NCBI GenBank assembly: GCA_900074885.1
Contig: FJUW01000005.1
Coordinates: 650,242 to 714,241 of the forward strand
Length of the DNA stretch: 64,000 nt
Source: Rhynchosporium graminicola
Taxonomy: Eukaryota > Ascomycota > Leotiomycetes > Helotiales > Ploettnerulaceae
Direction: 5' to 3'
Position 1 is the first letter of the stretch. The number at the start of each line of letters is the position of its first letter. Under the pieces are notes generated by a model. It made no database searches. It had not been told where the DNA came from and was given only the letters and a program-made list of their open reading frames with translations. Of this stretch, positions 11,388 to 24,216 are shown in pieces. Both the position numbers and the translations under genes were made by a program.

Positions 11388-14342
11388 AGTGGAAAGGATT
11401 ACTTCGAGATGGCCAACAACATCTTATTTACCCGCGGATTACCAGGTTTCAGATTCCACACGAGAAGCACGATGCTGAGGAAACATCGGCAGCCAGATCG
11501 CCAACAATGCTCGGATAAGTCTACTCCCCCATATCATTTTTCGTCCCGGAGTTTCTTCAGGCATATCTTCATCATAGCCAATTGAAGCGAGTTGTCGGAG
11601 GCCAAATTATGGGACCCCGGATATTGGCGTTCTGTTAGCGTAACCATAAATGGGGTTTACCCCACAGTCTCGGCCATAAAACCTAAACATGGGCGATCAT
11701 CCGCACCAAAAAATGATTCTCGATAGGCGCGGATATCAATCACGACATAAAGATGCTTTTGATCGAAGAGAAAACCTTTGGACATACTTCTATAAAGGTA
11801 TACCATAAACATTTTCAAAGGTCGCAGAGTATGCCGAAAAGTAAACCTTATTCTGCTGTGTGTAAAATCACTCCTACCTCATTCAACCAATTCGTAGTAG
11901 CCTGAAAAATACCGAGCAGTCCTTGTTTGCCAGCTTCTCAGCTTCCTGTACTGTTATTTATCCATATTCTGGTTTTTGAAGACAGATAACATTCGGCACG
12001 AATAATTCCAATATCAAAACACTGAATCCAGAATCCTTCGTCGGCTTTTCCCGGATGCTCCCAAAGCCATTTCCAATGCACACCTATACCGCGTTAAACT
12101 ATATTCAACGATATAGTGGACCTTCGAATTTACTCATATTCATCCCACCTCTTCGGATGGATATATCTTGCAGCTACCGTGAAGTCAATTCATAAGATGA
12201 AGTTATTCAACTTGTCGTGTGAAGGTATACTCTGCCGTGCTGCTTCATCTACTTTTGCATATCAAGAGATGATTCAATACATTAGCTCTACAGAGCTGTA
12301 CAAGCCAGTGCAAACTCAGATCAACATAGCAACTACGGTCAGAGGCAGATCAACTGGACATGCGCTTCATACACCGCAGTGAGACTTCGAGAGCAATAGC
12401 GGAATGGTCGACTCAACATAACATCACACGAGCATTGACCTTGTGAGAATCTGTTCCTCAATGCTACCTCTGACAGGACACTCTATGTCAGTACGCTCCA
12501 CCTCTCTGTATCTACAGAAATGCAGCAGCCGGGCACCAAAAAATCCTAGCATCCTGCATATAGTTACGAGCCTCGCAGAGCTAACATAATTGCTCGATTT
12601 GGAACCGAGCTCCAATGGATTACTAAAAAAATGTATACAATCATCCATCTCAACGTATTCGTTAAGCCCTGTATCGTACTCTATCGTCATGAGGCGTATG
12701 TATGGTATGATAAAGAGCTCCACTAGTGTCATGTCCAACGTCATTTCTTCCACAAAATATCTCGGTCTTCCAATTCTCTCTCAACCTCCTCAAATTTCCA
12801 TATATTCGTAAACGCCGGTCCAATGCAAGTCAAGCGAGACTAAACTCTTTTTCTTTTGACTTCGTCCTCGGGTATTACCTAAGTTTTCGGATATGTACGT
12901 GATTTGATCAGGTTCATGATACACTGCATTTCCGCTTGAGCGAGTTTACAATTGTCCACTTTAGGTACGCTCCGCAAAGAAATGTTGTCGGCACCATTTA
13001 GCATTACATACCTACTGCAAGGTAAGATGGAAAAACCTCGCGATGTCTTGAGCATTGTCAGCAAACTCTAAAAGGTTTGGGCTTTCCTGTAAGCTCTTGC
13101 GGTACAAATCAAGAGGATAAAATGGGTCTTGCGGTTGCTGACGAACGGCAATATTAGTAGTCGGCTACAAAGGCATCACCTAAAACTCAAAAGTACATGG
13201 TTCGGGCTACCATCTTTCCGTTTAAAGATCATTGGGGCGATTATCAAAGCTGGGTCTGCTTATTGTCGACCTGGAATCGTGTACGTTTACACGACTGTAG
13301 TCTGTAATGAGGAAGCTTCAAAGACCGAGGCTTGGGTTCATCCCACGCCGAAGCCGCAGTCGATTTCTCATCTTTGTGTCATACAAATGCTGAAAAGTGG
13401 CTAGCGATGTGTCCGGCGGATAATACTCGGATGACGGCTTGATTGATGGTACTTCTTGTCATAATTCCTCGGCCGAATGACATGCCCCTGGGATCGGACG
13501 TGAAGAGGAAGACGCAAATGACTTGGGCAGATAATGAATACTGCACAAAAGCCTTGACGCATATGAGAGAGTACGGCTATATGCTAGGATGAGGAGATAA
13601 GGCCATGGCCCCTTCTCTGCGCGCTTTCTTTCGCAGACAGAGAATTTGGACTCATGAGACGAGCTGTGGCTGTACCCGATACATTGGTGCATTTGGATTG
13701 ATGTCATGGTCGGTGAAGATCTTCATGTATGCTGCTATTTGTGGAGGATATGAGGATTAGTGGGCGTACATATAGAGTTTGGATGGTGGAATCCTCCGGC
13801 TCCAGGGTTGAGTTGAATGTATCTTACTCCTCTTGCCTCCTTGTGCGCGTTGGCCTTACGCGAATGTATACACTACCACTTTTGTAAGTTGATTACAGTC
13901 TGTGAGTCTTGGAAATGAGAGGAGCGCGAGTGGGACTCCTTGCAGGCAAGGAGAAGAACTTGCATCCCTATGACGAATCTGAAGCGGACCATTGGGGCTG
14001 GTGTTGCTTCCATATGGAATTATGAGGCTTCCTTGCGGAAATAACTCATTGATTATGGCATCTAGCCTAACTGCTGTACATATACTGACACACTTGCAAA
14101 ACAGAAATTCTCCTTCCATTACACTTTAATCATCAAGGAAACTTCGGTATTTAAGGAACAATGTCATGTTATATTTCAAGGACATTGCCATGTAAGCCGA
14201 GCTCGCCTACGTCCATCGGCCATATCGATACATCGGCTGGGTCGATACGGGGAGATTTGCAGTGCCATTCCAAGCCCATCTGACCAAAGAGTAATTACTA
14301 ACCAGTTAGCCTTCTCTCGTGCACGGTAAATAAGCGGCAGAC
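11388..14342. other. Gene-poor stretch of about 3 kb
   Basis: No open frame here carries a recognisable domain, and no splicable set of exons was found. The frames present are short and lack family motifs. I see no terminal repeats, tRNA or transposase remnant. It may be old decayed sequence, but I could not identify its source. Confidence 0.45.
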
Positions 14343-15716
14343 TTACAAGGCTATAGGGTTCTCATCATACATGTTCTGAATAACAGGATTCGTCGGTGGG
14401 GCTGCCTCTGGATTTTTGACTAGAACACCATCCCCAGCAATTACCCATCCTTGTCTCCTGCGGTGGATAAAGTGCGCGGCCGGTTCCCAGGATTCGCGAT
14501 CTGCTTGATCACCAGACTCCAAAATCTTGAGGAGCGGATAGTTTCCAAGTGTTGGTGTGCTGAAGATTTTTTGCATCAACCATGCGTAACATCCATTTCT
14601 CTCGATCCAAAGAACGTCTTGTCGTAGATTCTTCATCTTATGGATGTCCTTCAACATCTTGTTCTGCGGTACTATTTGGGTATAGAGACGATCGAGTCTT
14701 GGCAGGTTATTCACTAAAACAAAGAAGTGGGATGACACGGGGAACATAGCAATATATGACATATCGCGAATCGTAGAACTCGCGAGAGCATGATTAGAGT
14801 GACCCAAACCCACGAGATCTGGCAAAATCTTTCGGAAGTCAGAAAGGACTGCACGAGATGGTCCGGGAGCGACACTTACCGACGGAAATCTCTTGCGGTC
14901 GTGATCCGGCTCAAGATAAACTTTGATAAAGGAGCCTTCGTTGAGGAGGAGATTTTCCCAGGGTCGAATCGAAAACAGAGCAGAGGATGAGGTTCGTTCA
15001 GTGCTAGAAATCCTGACCCAAGTGATCGGGTCAATGAACGCTCCTTCTATCTCAGCTCCGTTTTCGTTGAGAATCTTTTCCCAGCCTCCCCATGAATAGG
15101 CGCCGATTTGGGGTGATTCAGATCTCATTTGCAATCGGAGATATTGGCACTCGCAGTCAAAGCTCTTTTCGTCTATGAGGTTAACGCGACAATCTGTGAG
15201 GCGACCTAGAGCCTCAGGCGGAGCAACAATAAGCAGATCGGTTGGGTTGATGACCTGGAAGAGCAAGTACCAGAATTCTGCAAAATCGTTGCAGCGAGGG
15301 CCGCCAAAGGGCTTGTTGGTCACCTCCCTGTCGTAAACAATCAAGGCGAAGGACATGATTGTGTAGAGAGAGTTTGAGGTTATGAAATTGAAGAATGGCT
15401 TCATCTTTTGGCTCAACCTGCTATCGAGACTTGAGTCTCCCCGAACAATGAATTGCGAGTGCTTGAATAGAGTTGGAATTATCATAGCTCTCCAACGTCT
15501 GGATGTGACAGAGATTGCCTTCAGAGTTTTTTCTTCGGACTTTGTGATATTGAAATTGGGCTCATCGCGAAGAGCCCCTAGCCTAGATGAAGGAGGTTGG
15601 GTCACCAAGTATCCGAAGATTTGATGGAGGACTTCGTTTGGCAATTCTTCCACACACACAGGCTTGATGATGTCTGTTGGAGACCTGCCATCCGGTACTA
15701 GCATTTGATCTGACAT
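14343..15716 (-). CDS. F-box domain protein (457 aa, single exon)
   Basis: A likely substrate adaptor of an SCF ubiquitin ligase. Residues about 21-75 form an F-box (CVEELPNEVLHQIFGYL, then a longer insert, then AISVTSRRWRAMIIPTLFKH), the arrangement common in fungal F-box-like proteins. The remaining 380 residues have no repeat I can name (no LRR, WD or Kelch pattern), so the substrate is unknown. Motifs such as GGWEKILNENGAEIEGAF and GLGHSNHALASS belong to the variable C-terminal part typical of the expanded fungal families. The frame is uninterrupted and needs no intron. The start follows a reasonable context, and the gene is divergent from the MetE-like gene. Confidence 0.85.
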   Translation of the reverse strand: MSDQMLVPDGRSPTDIIKPVCVEELPNEVLHQIFGYLVTQPPSSRLGALRDEPNFNITKSEEKTLKAISVTSRRWRAMIIPTLFKHSQFIVRGDSSLDSRLSQKMKPFFNFITSNSLYTIMSFALIVYDREVTNKPFGGPRCNDFAEFWYLLFQVINPTDLLIVAPPEALGRLTDCRVNLIDEKSFDCECQYLRLQMRSESPQIGAYSWGGWEKILNENGAEIEGAFIDPITWVRISSTERTSSSALFSIRPWENLLLNEGSFIKVYLEPDHDRKRFPSVSVAPGPSRAVLSDFRKILPDLVGLGHSNHALASSTIRDMSYIAMFPVSSHFFVLVNNLPRLDRLYTQIVPQNKMLKDIHKMKNLRQDVLWIERNGCYAWLMQKIFSTPTLGNYPLLKILESGDQADRESWEPAAHFIHRRRQGWVIAGDGVLVKNPEAAPPTNPVIQNMYDENPIAL

Positions 15717-16608
15717 GGTAGCTGGCGTCGCTGTATACGATGTCTATCTGCCTTGCTTGTGATGGCACGGTCTGCGTTCACTGTGGTTCACGAGAAGAAC
15801 TATATGCGATTCTCAGGATGTTTATAGGTATGTAGTAGTAATGATCCGCTGAGCCTCAATAAGGTGGAAGCGCTAGATAAACCATGTGTATATTGAGGGG
15901 TATAGTGGAGTCAAGAACAACTATGGATATGTCGGACTCGGCATGCAACCAGTTAAATGCCGGCTACTGCCCTGCAGGTCATCGGCTAGGACTCGGGAAG
16001 CTACAGTATCCGCTAGATGACGACCTGCAGGTGGACGAGCCGATGGGGAACTGAAGACGAGTCAAGTCTGATTCTCCTAGCTGTGAGCTCCATGAAGCAG
16101 CAGAAAATGGAATAATATATATTGGAACCTTACCGTATCACATGTCTACCCCACAAAACCTTAGCAAGACGCCTAGCCGATGATAAAAACAATAACGGAA
16201 ATAGAGTTTCCTGATAAGGAGATCGCTTATCCTTGTGAGCTAATGGCAGTACAGTACAAAAGATAGACAGATGGAAGAGCACCAATCGGAGTATACCTAG
16301 GTGCGGATGTTTCACTGGCTGACGAAATCTGGACCACATCGGGCAGGATATGGAGGGGTTGTCCTCTTCACACGATCTTGGTAATAGATGACTGACGACC
16401 TTTGAAGGGTCTAGGATATGGCATTCTTCCAATCCAACGACGATTTACCCCTCACTACCCCTCATCGAGACTAAAGCATATCTCACGATGAAATCCACTC
16501 TTTCTGACGTCGATCTCTTAAGAGTAAGTGTTTTCATTCCCACTGCATCGCACAACTATCTCCTCACTTATTATCCTGAAACTAGAAGCCTTAGAAAAAC
16601 CCACCATC
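15717..16608. other. Divergent intergenic region with an inverted repeat
   Basis: An 890-bp region between the divergent F-box and MetE-like genes, so it should contain both promoters. It carries an inverted repeat with 10-bp arms (15971-15980 and 16022-16031). A GTAAGT donor at about 16514 and a CTAG acceptor at about 16585 could define a 5' UTR intron of the MetE-like gene; reading through it meets a stop, so it is not coding. Confidence 0.45.
15971..16031. repeat. Inverted repeat, 10-bp arms
   Basis: CCTGCAGGTC at 15971-15980 is matched by its reverse complement GACCTGCAGG at 16022-16031, leaving a 41-bp loop. The pairing continues imperfectly inward (GTCATC against GATGAC with a 2-base offset). 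It could form a hairpin or be a regulator site or an element remnant; I cannot tell which. Confidence 0.6.
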
Positions 16609-18457
16609 ATGTCAAGCAAACGACAAGAACGTCCTCCTTTCCGAGCTGAGCATCTTGGCTCTCTGCTCCGCCCAAAGGAACTGCTAGATGAGCGCCATGC
16701 CATCGACAGCGGCAAAGGAGACGAGAAGAAACTAGCTGAAGTGACGAAGAGTGCAATTGATGAAATTGTCAAGGAACAGCTCAACCTTGGATTTCATGCT
16801 GTGTCTGACGGAGAATATCCTCGGTGAGTACAGGTCCAATAAATATCTTCTTCCACTTTGAAATACCTTCTTCACATGCTAGATCAATCACTAACTTATG
16901 TATAGACACATGTTCTGTGAGTCCACGTGCTCCCTCTCAATTAGTGAACTCATTGCTGATCTGTTCAGGGGGTACTTTCTTCCCCGGCCTAGATGGCTTT
17001 GAGGAAGTGACAGACTTTGATATGGATATCTTCCGTTCCTATGTCCCCGATATTGCTGCGTTCACAGAGAGTGGACATAAACCTGGAGAGACAGTCCTAT
17101 GCACCGGGAAGATCAAGCACGTTGGTAGCACTTACGTCGACCAATGGAACTATTTGAAGAATCAACGTGAGTTGCTCTCATCTCAGTATTTCAAGACTAA
17201 GACTCCAATGTGGAATTAAATAATAACTGAGTTTGGACGAGCGTCCAAAGCCTCAGGCTATTTACACCATTTAAAACATTTCCTGTTGTTCAGAGCTAAT
17301 ATACCCCAAGTGCCTAAGGACAAACAACGTGAAGCGAAGCTCACTCTTGCGGCGCCCAACTGGTGCATAAAACTATCTGCTATATTCCCGAGAGACAAAC
17401 TAACGCAGTTCCAGGTATCATCTACGCTACAAGACCGGAAGAGCCTACCCCAAAGAAGTCTACCCAACCGACGCAGCCTATTTCGCCGACATCGCCAAAG
17501 CCTACCAAGCTGAGCTTCAGATCCTCTACGACAACGGTCTCCGAAACGTGCAAATCGACGACCCAAATCTTGCCTGTAAGTTTTTCCTTCCTTTTGATCT
17601 CTCTTTTTGAACTGCCCGCCTCCGTCATTCACATAGACATTCCGAAGAACTGACACCATACCCCAGATTTCTGTTCTGAGAAAATGCTCGCGGGCTTCAA
17701 AGCCGACGGCGAATCCTCCGAAGCTCTTCTCGATTCCTATATCAAACTCTACAACGACTGTCTCTCCACCCGTCCCTCAGACATGCACGTCGGCGTCCAT
17801 CGTAAGTGTTTCCAAGATCTCTTCTACCAATCCTTCTGAGCGTCTTGTGAGGATTATTGAGGCCCTTGTCACCCCCTTGAGCCAAAGTCTCTATTCACGT
17901 CTCATCTTTTTACTCTGAATATTTTTAATCAAGCAATACTGACACCGGCTTCACCCTCTAGTCTGCCGCGGTAACTTCGTCGGTGGCCGTCACTTCTCCG
18001 AAGGCGGCTACGACGCCATCGCCACCAAGCTCTTCCAAAACCTAAACGTCGACACCTACTACCTTGAATACGACACACCCCGCGCTGGAGGATTTGAGCC
18101 CTTGAAAGAGTTACCAAAGAGTAAGAATGTGATTTTGGGGTTGGTGACTAGTAAGTTTCCGAAGTTGGAGGACTTGGAGGAGATGAAGGGGAGGGTGATG
18201 CAGGCGGCGGAGTTGATGGCGAATGGGAGTGGGGAGAGTAGAGGTGAGGCGTTGAAGAGAGTGGGTGTCAGTCCGCAGTGTGGATTTGCGAGTCACAGGT
18301 AGGTCATGTTATATCCCCTCATTCCCTTCCAATCAGGACACCTGATTTTATGCTAATCATTGTTAGTGATGGGAATAATGTCGGGCATAAGGAAATGATT
18401 GCGAAGCTGAAATTGGTGAGGGAGTTGGCTGATGCGATTTGGCCTGGTGAGCCGTAA
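16609..18457 (+). CDS. MetE/UROD-like protein (cobalamin-independent methionine synthase C-terminal fold)
   Basis: A stand-alone protein with the zinc-dependent catalytic domain of cobalamin-independent methionine synthase, seen in many fungi; its substrate is not established. Exons 16609-16823, 16906-16916, 16969-17166, 17296-17362, 17415-17575, 17667-17801, 17962-18298 and 18367-18457 close in phase to 404 residues. The family signature runs through the junctions: FRAEHLGSLLRP, GFHAVSDGEYPRHMFWGTFF, TLAAPNWYHLRYKTGRAYPK, NVQIDDPNLAYFCSEKML, VGVHLCRGNFVGGRHFSEGG, YYLEYDTPRAGGFEPL and VSPQCGFASHS. The zinc ligands His and Cys (HLCRGN), Glu (YYLEYD) and Cys (SPQCGF) are present. Exon 2 is only 11 nt. 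The acceptor at 17295 is the least certain. The start is the ATG in CACCATCATGTC, which also opens the usual N-terminus. Confidence 0.9.
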
Positions 18458-18916
18458 TCATCACGTCGAAATCTTGGACACGTCAGAGGAAATGTATAAT
18501 GTTGGTTCAAAGTCTTGTGGACTGGACCGAGGATTGGCCGGACCCTGGATATATTCATCTGGAGGTCTCGACTACCTTGTTATTGTAGACACCAATACTA
18601 CTACTATTACAACAACCATCGCGTATCACATTCTCACGCCAAGTACTTCACTAGTCTACGTACGGCTCAGACTAATTTCAACATTTAACGTAGCTCGACA
18701 TGTAAGCTTCAAGCCTATTGAATCGCTATTCTTGTGGAGGATGAGAAGAAGCTTTATCACAGACTTCAGGAAACAAAATCATGTAAGCCCAAAAACAAGT
18801 CGTTTCCCGGCTCACAAGTCTCAAGCAACTCTCAATGTATTGACTATCATAATTTTGTAGCTAATGGTATGTGACTGTTGAGTGAGCTGGGCACCCAAAT
18901 CATGTCTAGCCAGTAC
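18458..18916. other. Intergenic between convergent genes
   Basis: About 460 bp between the convergent MetE-like and aldo-keto reductase genes. Open frames here show no motifs. It should carry both terminators. Confidence 0.5.
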
Positions 18917-20971
18917 CTACTTGGCAAGAGCAAGAAGTGCCTTCCTCGTATCATAAGTATACTTCAGATCCAAGTGCCAGTAATTTGGCGTGTCAGGTTG
19001 AGAGATCTTCCAAGCCTTGTCAAGCGCCTGTAAGACTTCCTCTGGAAGCGGACCCTTCTCGCAATCCTTCAAGTTCTGGTCAAGCTGATCGAGACTGCTG
19101 ACTCCGATGATGACACCGTCGGTCCCGTCCTTGACGTTTAATGCTGAGTGATTGACGACCCAGCGAAGAGCTGTCTCTACCATGGTCAATCCGTGCTTCT
19201 CAACGACTGGCTCGATGACACGGAGGGCCTCAAAAGTGCTGTCTTTGAAGTAGCGCTTGCGGTACAATTCGCCTATATGAACAGCAGTATCACTGTTCGA
19301 AAAGGTTTAGTCAGCCGTGATCAACTCAGGTATGCTTTTACATTGCTAATTTGGACTTCAAGCCACGCAAACTAGGCAGTGTAGGAGAAGTGATTTGTAA
19401 GATGACTTGCCTATAGCGACCTTCGGTAGGAATATCTTTTGACTTGTATTTTCCACTGAACAGACCACCTGCAATGGGATTGTAGATGACAACATCGAGG
19501 CCATACTTCTTGCAAGCTGGGATGAGCTCATGTTCGAGCGCTTCATAAAGTCAGTCCTGCTTTTTCCCCATATTTTACATTCTAGAGCTGAGAGCTCGGT
19601 CTCGAGCTATCCTTCTAGATATAATATCCTGGCTTTAGGAACACTTCGGATGAGTCAGATTTCACTTACATCTAGTAATGGCATTGTACATTCCCTGATA
19701 TATGGTAGGTCTAACCCAGTTATTGAATTTGCAAGTCAAGACAACCTCGGCCACCTCGAAAGCTTGAGCGTCGAACCCGTCAGCCTTGTCATCTTCAGAA
19801 ATTGTAGGGTTTGGAGATGCATTCAACGTTGTAAGAAAAGGCTTTCCATGGACTGTAATCACTAACCTGTGAAGTTCGATAGCCCGAGCTGTACGAACTT
19901 GCCCCTACGCGGAGTCAGCATGTCCACAGGTGAAAGATGGTAGAATGATGCGGGTCTTTTTAGGACTCCCGAATGTTCTGCGAATAAATTATCTTCACTT
20001 TCTGTGGACTGAAGGAGAACTTCTTGAATACCATGGAACATGGATCAATCAAACCTCCGGATGGCCCCATAAAGTGGGTTGAGCCTCTGTCAATTCGTCT
20101 GGAAGCCGATTACTGTGCTAAGGGGATTCTGAAAATTTCGATATGAACACAGAGGTGCATTTTCCCGCAAGACTTACTCCTTGTGTAGCTTGTCCACTGC
20201 CTCGAGAGTTTCGGCAAAGGGCACAGATCGGTCCTATTATGGGTTCAGACCTTGCTACGGAAATGTGGACGTCATACTCACGGCAGCATGGAGATAGAAT
20301 ATGTCCACACAGTCAGTCCCTAGTTCTTTCAAGCTGGTGTTGAACTCCTTAGTCAGAACTTCACGCGAATGTTTGCCTGGCTTGTCTGGATAAACCTCTG
20401 CAGTTTTGCGTTGTTAGCATGGAATATGTCAGTATGGAGAATCAGAGTCTCGGTAAATAACCTGGACTGTACGCAAAAGGTCTTTGCAGTTCAAAGGAAG
20501 ACGTACTTGTTGCTAGGGTAAGACCCCTCTCCTTCCAATGGGCGTCTTTAGTGAAAGCTTCCTGCTTGCCGCCTACATATGAACGAGCAGTATCTATTTC
20601 ATTGTAACCAGCAGCCTGGAGATGATCGCTACAGTGGAAAATCCTGGAATCAGCCGATGGCTCTATTCGGTCCCAATGGAGAGCCGAAATAGCACATGGA
20701 ATTCTTGCGGTCATATGATAAGGAACAGGGCACGCCTGTTCACAGACTTACAGAAAAGTGTTGTAGTCATCAAGAGATGTGATACGAGCACCGGTGGATG
20801 TATCGGGACCAAAGGTCATGGTTCCCAATATCTAACGTCCGAATCGAGAATCAGTATGCACTTGAGTAGAGATGTCTCCCGAATGGCTACAGGCCAAGCC
20901 AAGCCATACCAGGAGCTTGAGGAATTGCTACTTACAACACGGGGCTTGGAATGGCTGACTAGAAGAGGCAT
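18917..20971 (-). CDS. Aldo-keto reductase, AKR7 (aflatoxin aldehyde reductase) type
   Basis: A cytosolic NADPH-dependent aldehyde/ketone reductase. Nine exons (20971-20936, 20831-20752, 20628-20507, 20397-20282, 20233-20178, 19904-19867, 19762-19670, 19540-19411, 19292-18917) close in phase to 348 residues, the usual AKR7 length. The start MPLLVSHSKPRVILGTMTFG is rebuilt across intron 1. The catalytic tetrad is visible: Asp and Tyr in EIDTARSYVGG, Lys in LATKVYPD and His in FYLHAADRS. Other marks are KFVQLGLSNFTAFEVAEV, PTIYQGMYNAITRSLEHEL, DVVIYNPIAGGLFSGKY and, near the end, GVIIGVSSLDQLDQNL for the phosphate of NADPH. Intron 8 (19293-19410) uses a GC donor (AG|GCAAGT), while the other introns have GT donors. 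Intron 5, at 273 bp, is unusually long. Substrate is unknown; detoxification of reactive aldehydes is the family inference. Confidence 0.92.
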
Positions 20972-23900
20972 ATTGGGCAATAATGTGTTTTAGGCCGGGA
21001 TGAAGTCGTTGGTTTGAAGTCTTTCTTCCGTGGCAGGAGCTGATCGAATTGTGATGTTGTTACGAAGAGTGCAAGGTGGGGTGAATCAAGGACCCCTCCC
21101 CTCCAAAAAAGGCATGACGCCATTTCCAAATTCCATACCTCTATCTCTATTTCCGTCTAAAGCCCGCCACTAACAGTCAATCAAGCCGCTGCTGCTACCA
21201 AATCGAAAGAGTTATTTGGCATCTGGTGGTATTGGTTAGGTACAGTAGCTTCGGACCACAGAACATGTGGCTCATTTAAGAAGCAGAGGGATATTTTCGG
21301 GAAATTATATCTCGACGTTGAAGGTCAACCGTCGTTTACTATCTTATACATTAAAACTCCATGCAAAAACCCGCCCTGCCGCATCACATGCCGTCAATTC
21401 TTCGAGCCGCCATGCAAATCTAGGAATCCCGTCTATCAGGTCCTTACCATGGTATTCCATGTCTATAAGTGATTCCTTGACTGATTCTCCGAGCTCCATC
21501 CAATGCATACGAAGTAAGCTGTGATGTACAGACGAAGACAAGGGTCTCGTCAGCTCTTACTCTGCTTGTGTATGTGACAAGACAGACAGAGCTCCACACA
21601 AGTAGATTATGCAAGCATGCTGTCTTCGAATATTCAAAAAAGCAAAGTAACCATACATGTAAGTAGAATTCCCTGGTGATCTGATGCGGCAAACACGGAG
21701 ATAGTAACTCATGCTTGGTCTCATATATCAGAGACCAAGATTCCTTTTTGCATGTCGCGGTCAGCAGAAGGAGGTATTTCAATATAATTAATATGTAGAT
21801 ATATATATATATGCGTAAAGGCCACTCCGATAGATGAAAATTCATTTGAACACTTGAGATCTTGAATCTCGGCTCTAACCGAGCTAGGAAGTGAAGCTGT
21901 TATCACAGAAAGGCACTTCCAGCAGTTTCGAGTCATTGTGGAGTATGTAATTACGCTAGTCACTCAGATCGAGATTGAGTGGAGCTAGATCTATCCGAAA
22001 TGGAGGATCCAGATAGAGCTAAGATACACTAAATAAGTAGTAAGTAATTCCCGCGCCGGCTTGGCTCGCGAAGACGATCCTCTTGGGCTTTATGAGAATT
22101 TATGTCGCCTACTAAGGCCATGAAATACAAGTCCTCACACATCACGTGTACTCTGGCCAATCAATAGAGGGCAAAAGATGAAAAAGTGGAGAGATTGGAG
22201 GAAACGAAGCTCGGACTGGCTGAGGACTTTATTTTGTGGCCTTCGTCATAGCTTCCCATTCCTCCGATCTCATTGTTGCCTACCTATGCTTGGCGAATAT
22301 GTGAGTTACTTGTTTTTACGTGTTGATTGTGCTTCATATGACGTTTCACTCGCCTATCTGACAGCAAGACCTTAGTGCCTCGAGAGAAGCATGATTCTGC
22401 GTCGACCAGTATCCCACCCAGCCAGTACCAGAAACATCTTTTCACACCTTTAGTGGGGCAAACTGACCGCCTTGTAGGTAGCGCCTAAAGCCAGAGGTTC
22501 AGGCTGCAGCCTCAGCGAACAACGCCCCGAAGCACTACCTAAAGCAGTAGCGTCTTCCATATTTACACCTTTGATTGGTTGTAACCCCTAACTCGGCTAA
22601 TGTTGATAGTTCTGGCAGTTGATGGGATAAATGGAAGCTCCCGATACCCGGTTCAACGGCAAGCATCTCCAGGTAATGCCGGCATGAAAGTTTTTCTCTG
22701 ATATGTACCGATGTATGTATAAGGCTGAGAAGTGGAGACCTCCGCACTTATATGAAGATGTTGACTGGAACACCCAATAATCTCTCCTGGCACCAATTCG
22801 TCGCAACCTTAAAAGGTCCACTCGACGTCCCAGGAGGGAATTGGGGCAAACCTGCGAAGTTTCTCGAAGCAGGCATTCTGAGATACCATCGAAGTATCTC
22901 GTGTGTACAGGCAAATCAGTTTACTGTAAACTCACCGCTTCTCTCTGCCCACATTCTCTGAAGCAGCAGACACGGGGCATTGAGCCTAAACCAATCCCAT
23001 ATATACCTCCGTAGTGTGAAATTTGGACCAAAAACGTCCTTGGCATAACAAAGAGTGGATCCATTTGGGACCCGCCAGCTCGGAAACACTTATGTACTTG
23101 CAAGTCTGACGAGAAGGAAAATTGTTGCCGTGCTCGTTCTGAATGACAACAGCACTTCCAGCAAGGCCTGCTCCTTAAACAGCAACTTTCAAACGTCGTG
23201 GGGGTTGGAAGCGGAGTCGATGACCAGAAGCCGCGTGTACTCGTAGAACCATGGCTTGATCTGTAGTAATGCATGCACCGTTACCTGCATGAGCGATTGT
23301 TTGCAGGAGACGTGAACCAGCTTTTGATCAACTTTACTTACATGGTCCACGTGCTCCATCACCAACCAAAGTAAGCAATGATGAGTCTTGCAGATTTACA
23401 TAATTACTGGTAAGGTTGTCAATGTGAGCCCTGACATGTTGGATGTAAATCTAGTTGGAGTAAGCTGGCTGTCAGGTGCTCGACTAGCCTGAAGGGAGGA
23501 CCATTTCCGCATAAACCCACCACGACGAGATGCTAGTGATCATGACGATACCTCGTATATGGAAATATCAATCTGTTTCTGGAGCTGTGGATACTGCCAA
23601 TGGACTTTATGAAGAAAGCGGCGCAATGGATATCTTCAGAGCAGGCGCTCACCCGAAAAAAGTAGGGCGAGACACTGCATTGGAGTGGGACATCTTGTTG
23701 TGTTCAACACTGATTACGAGATATATCGAACTCAGTCTAACCTGTAGCCTCTTGGGTTTGTGAAGTGTATTTTCGTATTGCCATTCTAAGTTCTGACAGT
23801 CCTTGAGCACTAAACCATCGTTACCGCTAGGGTGCTAGGGGGACTAGATGCTGGCCATTCAGAGACCTGGAAATATGGGGCATATTCTATTCTCGACTTG

Positions 23901-24216
23901 ATACTTTGAATTCTTTTCACGAGCCTTATAAATAGTCCGATTACGACTTCCAGAAGGGCAGGAAAGAATAGATGCCTTTTGGCCTTTGAGTCTTAGCAGT
24001 AAATTATCCTTTTGTTTCTCCACGAAAAGATAACGCTATTCCAAGGGAGAAGGGAAGGAAAGTCTACTGCAAATATGCCATCATGTATAAAGAATGACTA
24101 ACCACCAGATTTCTTCTTCTCCAGTTCAGATTATATCATCACAATAATACTGTCCATCGTAGGCTACCACATTCGCTTCTTCCCTTCTTAGGATACCACG
24201 TTCGCTCTGCTTTATT
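20972..24216. other. Gene-poor stretch of about 3.2 kb
   Basis: A long region between the divergent aldo-keto reductase and the laccase locus. None of the short frames shows a domain, signal peptide or splicable continuation. A TATAAATAG string at about 23928 lies some 290 bp before the laccase ATG and might be its old TATA element. I found no repeat, tRNA or transposon relic. Confidence 0.45.

Noticed and set aside
11388..14342. Possible transposon remnant in the gene-poor stretch
   Set aside because: I found no terminal inverted repeats, transposase or reverse-transcriptase motif, and no tandem duplication.
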